DNA of 64,000 nucleotides from Coriobacteriia bacterium (lineage in GTDB: Bacteria; Actinomycetota; Coriobacteriia; Anaerosomatales; Anaerosomataceae), in assembly GCA_030651765.1 (NCBI GenBank), contig JAUSBY010000003.1:62001-126000 (forward strand), given 5' to 3'. Positions 60,624 to 64,000 of the stretch are shown here, piece by piece. Position 1 is the first letter of the stretch, and the number at the start of each line of letters is the position of its first letter. The notes below the pieces were generated by a model. That model had not been told where the DNA came from. It saw only the letters and a list, made by a program, of their open reading frames with translations, and did no database searches. The translations under genes and the position numbers were made by a program.

Positions 60624-62561
60624 ATGCTCCTGCGCTCTCTGTTTGAATCCGCGACGCTCGCGATGCTGGTCGTCGACCCGCCCAACAACGCGATTCTCGA
60701 GGTCAATGACGCGGCGATCGCCCTCTATGGTTGGACGCGCGAGCAGTTCGTTGCGATGAACCTCTCCGACATCGATCTCGGCGCCGAGCCTGGCGCCTGG
60801 TCATCGCCCGGAGACGACCATGCAGGCGGCCTGGATGAGACACGCCGCCGGCACCGGAGGGCGGACGGGTCCGTGCGGCACGTCGACGTGCGGAGCGGTC
60901 GCTCGGACTATCAGGGCCGGGATCTGCTGCTCATGATCGTCGTCGATGTCACCGAGCGGACCGAGCGTGAAGCGCTGCTCGCCACCGAGGCGTTCACGCT
61001 GCGTACGATGGTCGAGCAGTCGCGTGACGGCATCGTGGTCCTCAACGCATCCGGCGGTGTCCACGAGGCGAACGCCATGTTCGCCCGGATGCTGCGCTAT
61101 TCGCCCGACGAGGTGCGGCGGCTGAGCGTGTGGGACTGGGAGTACCAGTACAGCCCCGAGGAGACCGCGGAGATGATCCGGACCGTCGACGAGCAGGGCG
61201 ACCACTTTGAGTCGAAGCACCGGCGCAGCGACGGCACGACCTTCGACGTTGAGATATCCACGAACGCCGTGCCGGTCGGTGGCGAGAAGCTCATCTTCTG
61301 CATCTGTCGCGATATCACCGAGCGCACGCGAGCGGAGGATGAGCTGCAGAGCAGTCACGCGCTGCTGGCCAACCTCACCGCACAGGTGCCGGGCGTTGTG
61401 TATCAGTACCGGCTGTATCCGGATGGCAGCTCGGCGTTCCCGTACTCGAGCCCTGGGATGAACGACATCTACGAGTACACGCCCGATGAGGTCCGGGAGG
61501 ATGCTACACCGGTGTTCGGCCGGCTGCATCCCGAGGACATCGACCGCGTCTCCGCCGACATCTTCGAGTCTGCGCGTACGCTTGCGCCGTACCACAGCGA
61601 GTTCCGGGTCGTCTTGCCGCGGCAGGGTCTGCGGTGGCGCCTGTGCGACGCCATCCCGCATCGGATGGATGACGGCGGGACCACGTGGTACGGCGTCATC
61701 TCGGACATCACTGCACGCAAGGTCGCCGAGCAGGAGCTCGCCGTGCTGAACGCCGAACTCGAGCAACGCGTCCGCGAGCGCACCGAGGAGTTGCACGGCG
61801 CCTACGAGGAACTCGTGCAAGCCAACGAGCGGCTCGACGCGGCCAACCGCATCAAGAGCACGTTCCTCACGAACATGAGCCACGAGCTTCGGACACCCCT
61901 CAACTCGATCATCGGCTTCTCCACGCTGCTCGAGCAGGAACTTGCCGGTCCGCTCACCGGTGAGCAGCGCAAGCAGATCGGCATGATCAATCAGTCGGGC
62001 AGGCATCTGCTCTCTCTGGTGGATGAGATCCTGGATCTCTCAAAGATCGAGTCCGGGCAGACGACCCTGCAGCTTACGGAGTTCGGGCTCGCGGAGATCT
62101 TCGCTGAGGTGGCTGGCGTCCTCGAGCCGCTTGCCGCCGAGAAGGGGCTGCGACTTGATGTCGTAGATGCGTGCGGGAGCCACGTGCGAATGACGTCGGA
62201 CTACGTCAAGCTCAAGCACGTGTTGCTGAATCTCGGCGGCAATGCGGTGAAGTTCACGAGCGCCGGGCGGGTGCGTCTCTCGGCCATGCGCAGTGGTGAT
62301 GATCGCCTGAGTCTTGCGGTGACCGACACGGGTCCGGGGATCCGGTCCGAGCATCTGGAGGGCATCTTCGTCCCGTTCGTGCAGGTGGGAAGCGCCGATG
62401 TCCCAAGGCCCCCTGGGACGGGACTCGGGCTGACCATCTCTCGCGAGTTCGCGACGCTCCTCGGGGGCGAGTTGAGCGTTGCGAGCAAGGTGGGGTCGGG
62501 GACCGAGTTCGTGCTCGATCTGCCGATCGCATACCCCGGGCCGCCGCAGCCGGCGCAGTAG
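60624..62561 (+). CDS. soluble PAS-domain sensor histidine kinase
   Basis: A 645-aa cytoplasmic kinase. Three PAS domains: residues 5-120 (NAILEVNDAAIALYGWT), 130-235 (DGIVVLNASGGVHEANAMF) and 250-365 (VYQYRLYPDGSSAFPYSS; GTTWYGVISDITARK). A coiled coil (ELAVLNAELEQRVRERTEEL) leads to HisKA (FLTNMSHELRTPLNSIIGF, phospho-His) and HATPase with NAVKFT, DTGPGI and GTGLGLTISREFATLLGG. GAGGTG lies 7 bases before the ATG. No regulator gene is adjacent. Confidence 0.93.
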   Translation: MLLRSLFESATLAMLVVDPPNNAILEVNDAAIALYGWTREQFVAMNLSDIDLGAEPGAWSSPGDDHAGGLDETRRRHRRADGSVRHVDVRSGRSDYQGRDLLLMIVVDVTERTEREALLATEAFTLRTMVEQSRDGIVVLNASGGVHEANAMFARMLRYSPDEVRRLSVWDWEYQYSPEETAEMIRTVDEQGDHFESKHRRSDGTTFDVEISTNAVPVGGEKLIFCICRDITERTRAEDELQSSHALLANLTAQVPGVVYQYRLYPDGSSAFPYSSPGMNDIYEYTPDEVREDATPVFGRLHPEDIDRVSADIFESARTLAPYHSEFRVVLPRQGLRWRLCDAIPHRMDDGGTTWYGVISDITARKVAEQELAVLNAELEQRVRERTEELHGAYEELVQANERLDAANRIKSTFLTNMSHELRTPLNSIIGFSTLLEQELAGPLTGEQRKQIGMINQSGRHLLSLVDEILDLSKIESGQTTLQLTEFGLAEIFAEVAGVLEPLAAEKGLRLDVVDACGSHVRMTSDYVKLKHVLLNLGGNAVKFTSAGRVRLSAMRSGDDRLSLAVTDTGPGIRSEHLEGIFVPFVQVGSADVPRPPGTGLGLTISREFATLLGGELSVASKVGSGTEFVLDLPIAYPGPPQPAQ

Positions 62562-62587
62562 GCGGGCCGTTACGGCGGTGCCCGGCG

Positions 62588-63502
62588 TCACCGCAGTGCG
62601 AGCCCCGCCGCGACCTCGAGCACGATGAGAGCGGCGAGCCGCACAGTCCGTCCATCGGCGGCATCGGCCGTCGCGTCCACCTCGGTGATGTCGAGACCAC
62701 GGACGCGGGGGTCGCGCGCGAACAGGCGCGCGAGCTGGCGGAGCTCATCTGCCGAGATGCCGCCGGGCGCCGAGGCGGGACATCCGGGCACCACAGCGCG
62801 ATCGCATACGTCCACGTCGAGGTCGACGAAGACGGGACGCCCGCCGAGCCCTGCGATCTCGAGCGCGTGGGCGGCGATCTCGGTGACCGGGCGCGTGCGC
62901 AACTCGCCGCGAGGGATGACCGTGATGCCGTACTCGCGCGCGCGCTTCGCGTAGACGGCCGAGTTGGCGAAGTCGGCGACGCCGATCTGCACGATGTGCG
63001 CACCTGGCAGTCCCGCTTCGACGAGGCGACGGATCGGAGAGCCGTTGGAGACGCCGTCGCGCAGGTCGTGGTGGGCGTCTACGGTGATGAGGCCCCACTC
63101 GGCGAGCGCATCGCCGGCAAGCCCGCGCATGAGCGAGTACGTGATGGAGTTGTCGCCGCCGATGCCGAGCACGAGCCGGAACCGCGCGGCGGCCGCGGCT
63201 ACCGCGGCGGCGACCCTGGCCTCGCCGTCCGGTCCGTCGGGCCCTTCGACGTCGCCGAGATCGATCGCGCGGACGGCCGACAGGTCGAGGTCCTCGCTTG
63301 CGGCGAAGAGCGAGTAGCGCGCGAGCGCCGTTCGGACCGCGGCGGGCGTCGCGTGTGCGCCCGTCAGCGAGATCGAGGTCTCGTGCGCGGGCACGCCGAG
63401 GAGGGCGAGGTCGCCCTCGGCGGTGCGCGGATCGTCCGGGGCGGCCAGCCACTCGGACGCTCTCGGCCAGTGTGGGTCGTGCGGTGTGCTCGATTCGGCC
63501 AC
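62588..63502 (-). CDS. hutG: arginase-family ureohydrolase, probable formimidoylglutamase
   Basis: A 304-aa Mn-dependent hydrolase. ITVDAHHDLRDG and FVDLDVDVCDRAVVPGCPASAPGG hold the usual metal Asp and His, and the first metal motif reads GIGGDNSITYS, with Asn where most arginases have His. The neighbour is hutH, so cleavage of formimidoyl-glutamate in histidine breakdown is the likely role; agmatinase or a guanidino-acid hydrolase is possible. GTG 63502 has GGAAGG 8 bases upstream. Divergent from hutH. Confidence 0.75.
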   Translation of the reverse strand: MAESSTPHDPHWPRASEWLAAPDDPRTAEGDLALLGVPAHETSISLTGAHATPAAVRTALARYSLFAASEDLDLSAVRAIDLGDVEGPDGPDGEARVAAAVAAAAARFRLVLGIGGDNSITYSLMRGLAGDALAEWGLITVDAHHDLRDGVSNGSPIRRLVEAGLPGAHIVQIGVADFANSAVYAKRAREYGITVIPRGELRTRPVTEIAAHALEIAGLGGRPVFVDLDVDVCDRAVVPGCPASAPGGISADELRQLARLFARDPRVRGLDITEVDATADAADGRTVRLAALIVLEVAAGLALR

Positions 63503-63651
63503 GGTGTTCACCTTCCGTGCGCGCGGTATGGCGGGTGCCGCCACGGCGAATCGGGCAGATACTGAGCGTCGGGTGGTCACGTCGATCGCCCGGGCAGTGC
63601 GGCGTACCCTAGTGAGTGTTCCACACTTCGCGAGTGATGAGAGGCATGCGC

Positions 63652-64000
63652 ATGGAGGAATCACCGGCAGTCATGCTCGGCATGGGCCCGCCGACGATGG
63701 CAGACGTGGTCGCGGTCGCGCGTTCGGAAGCGAGGGTGGCGATCTCGGCCGAGGCAGAAGCAGCGATGGGGGAGTCGCGCACACACGTCGAGCGTCTGGC
63801 GGCTTCGGGCCAGCCCGTCTACGGGATCAGCACCGGTTTTGGCGCGCTCGCCACGAAGTACATCGAGCCGGACAGACGCCGGTCCTTGCAGCGCGCGCTC
63901 GTAGCCTCCCACGCGGCCGGGGCGGGAGCCGAGGTCGAGACCGAGGTCGTACGGGCGATGATGCTCCTGCGGCTGTCCACGCTGTGCACCGGGCGCACCG
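63652..64000 (+). CDS. hutH: histidine ammonia-lyase, N-terminal part
   Basis: The first 116 codons of HutH, cut off by the window end. The family motif VYGISTGFGALATKYIEP is near residue 57 and supplies the Tyr used in catalysis; SLQRALVASHAAG follows. The MIO ring (Ala-Ser-Gly) lies beyond the window. HutH makes urocanate and ammonia from histidine. ATG 63652 has AGAGG 7 bases upstream; an in-frame ATG is two codons before. A weak TACCCT -10 lies at about 63605. Confidence 0.9.
   Translation, partial: MEESPAVMLGMGPPTMADVVAVARSEARVAISAEAEAAMGESRTHVERLAASGQPVYGISTGFGALATKYIEPDRRRSLQRALVASHAAGAGAEVETEVVRAMMLLRLSTLCTGRT

Overview
This is a contiguous stretch of a GC-rich Gram-positive chromosome. 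Direct pointers are GTG and TTG starts behind strong GGAGG Shine-Dalgarno sites, a leaderless regulator gene, lipobox lipoproteins, a proline-rich class A penicillin-binding protein, cell-wall-binding type 2 (CWB2) repeats joined to YCF48 propeller repeats, and tRNA genes with encoded CCA. I infer an actinobacterial lineage, possibly near Coriobacteriia, but no rRNA or other taxonomic marker is present. No transposase, integrase, CRISPR array or phage block was seen. Both ends are cut inside genes: kbl on the left and hutH on the right.

Layout. (1) 1-4.8 kb: kbl 3' end, an FtsX/LolD-type ABC exporter, tRNA-Ser(TGA), and a PadR-controlled operon encoding a membrane sensor and a lipoprotein. 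(2) 4.9-14.4 kb: tadA, a DUF2207 protein, then a glycosylation locus: a YfhO-family GT-C protein, glucose-1-phosphate cytidylyltransferase, CDP-glucose 4,6-dehydratase, an SDR, and a divergent GT2/GtrA pair. (3) 14.5-20.8 kb: tRNA-Ser(GGA), thymidine kinase, a response regulator with a degenerate GGDEF domain, a ThiS/MoaD-like protein, a Kef-type antiporter, an orphan PntA-like subunit and two unknown small proteins. (4) 20.8-24.5 kb: a DUF2089/SHOCT-like small-protein operon with a phased repeat upstream, then convergent M19 dipeptidase and DUF1611 genes. (5) 24.6-25.6 kb: tRNA-Ser(CGA) and a broken Ser/Thr kinase gene.

(6) 25.7-45.4 kb: an envelope and oxidative-stress district: an Fe-S protein with a winged-helix-like start, a tocopherol-cyclase-like protein, PBP1A, a FAD/Rieske oxidoreductase, MgtC, a zinc metallopeptidase, topoisomerase IB, hemerythrin, a large catalase, small membrane proteins (one of only 48 aa), PRC-barrel proteins and a large PAS/GAF histidine kinase with its response regulator. 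Two divergent promoter regions here share a near-identical GTGAAC palindrome. (7) 45.5-51.2 kb: secreted and surface proteins (a lipoprotein, two YCF48 propellers, CWB2 repeats), including a DUF6582-like gene separated by one in-frame TAG from a headless CWB2 fragment. (8) 51.3-57.1 kb: a YchF-like P-loop GTPase, an MFS exporter, a leaderless TetR gene and an ABC exporter. (9) 57.3-64 kb: a polar amino-acid ABC importer, a PAS histidine kinase, and divergent hutG/hutH.

The strongest candidates for something undescribed are the YfhO/GT2/GtrA locus wrapped around a short CDP-6-deoxysugar pathway, the shared GTGAAC palindrome, the DUF2089 operon with its 21-bp phased repeat, and the DUF6582-TAG-CWB2 arrangement. 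None could be tested by database search here, so family names rest on motif recognition.
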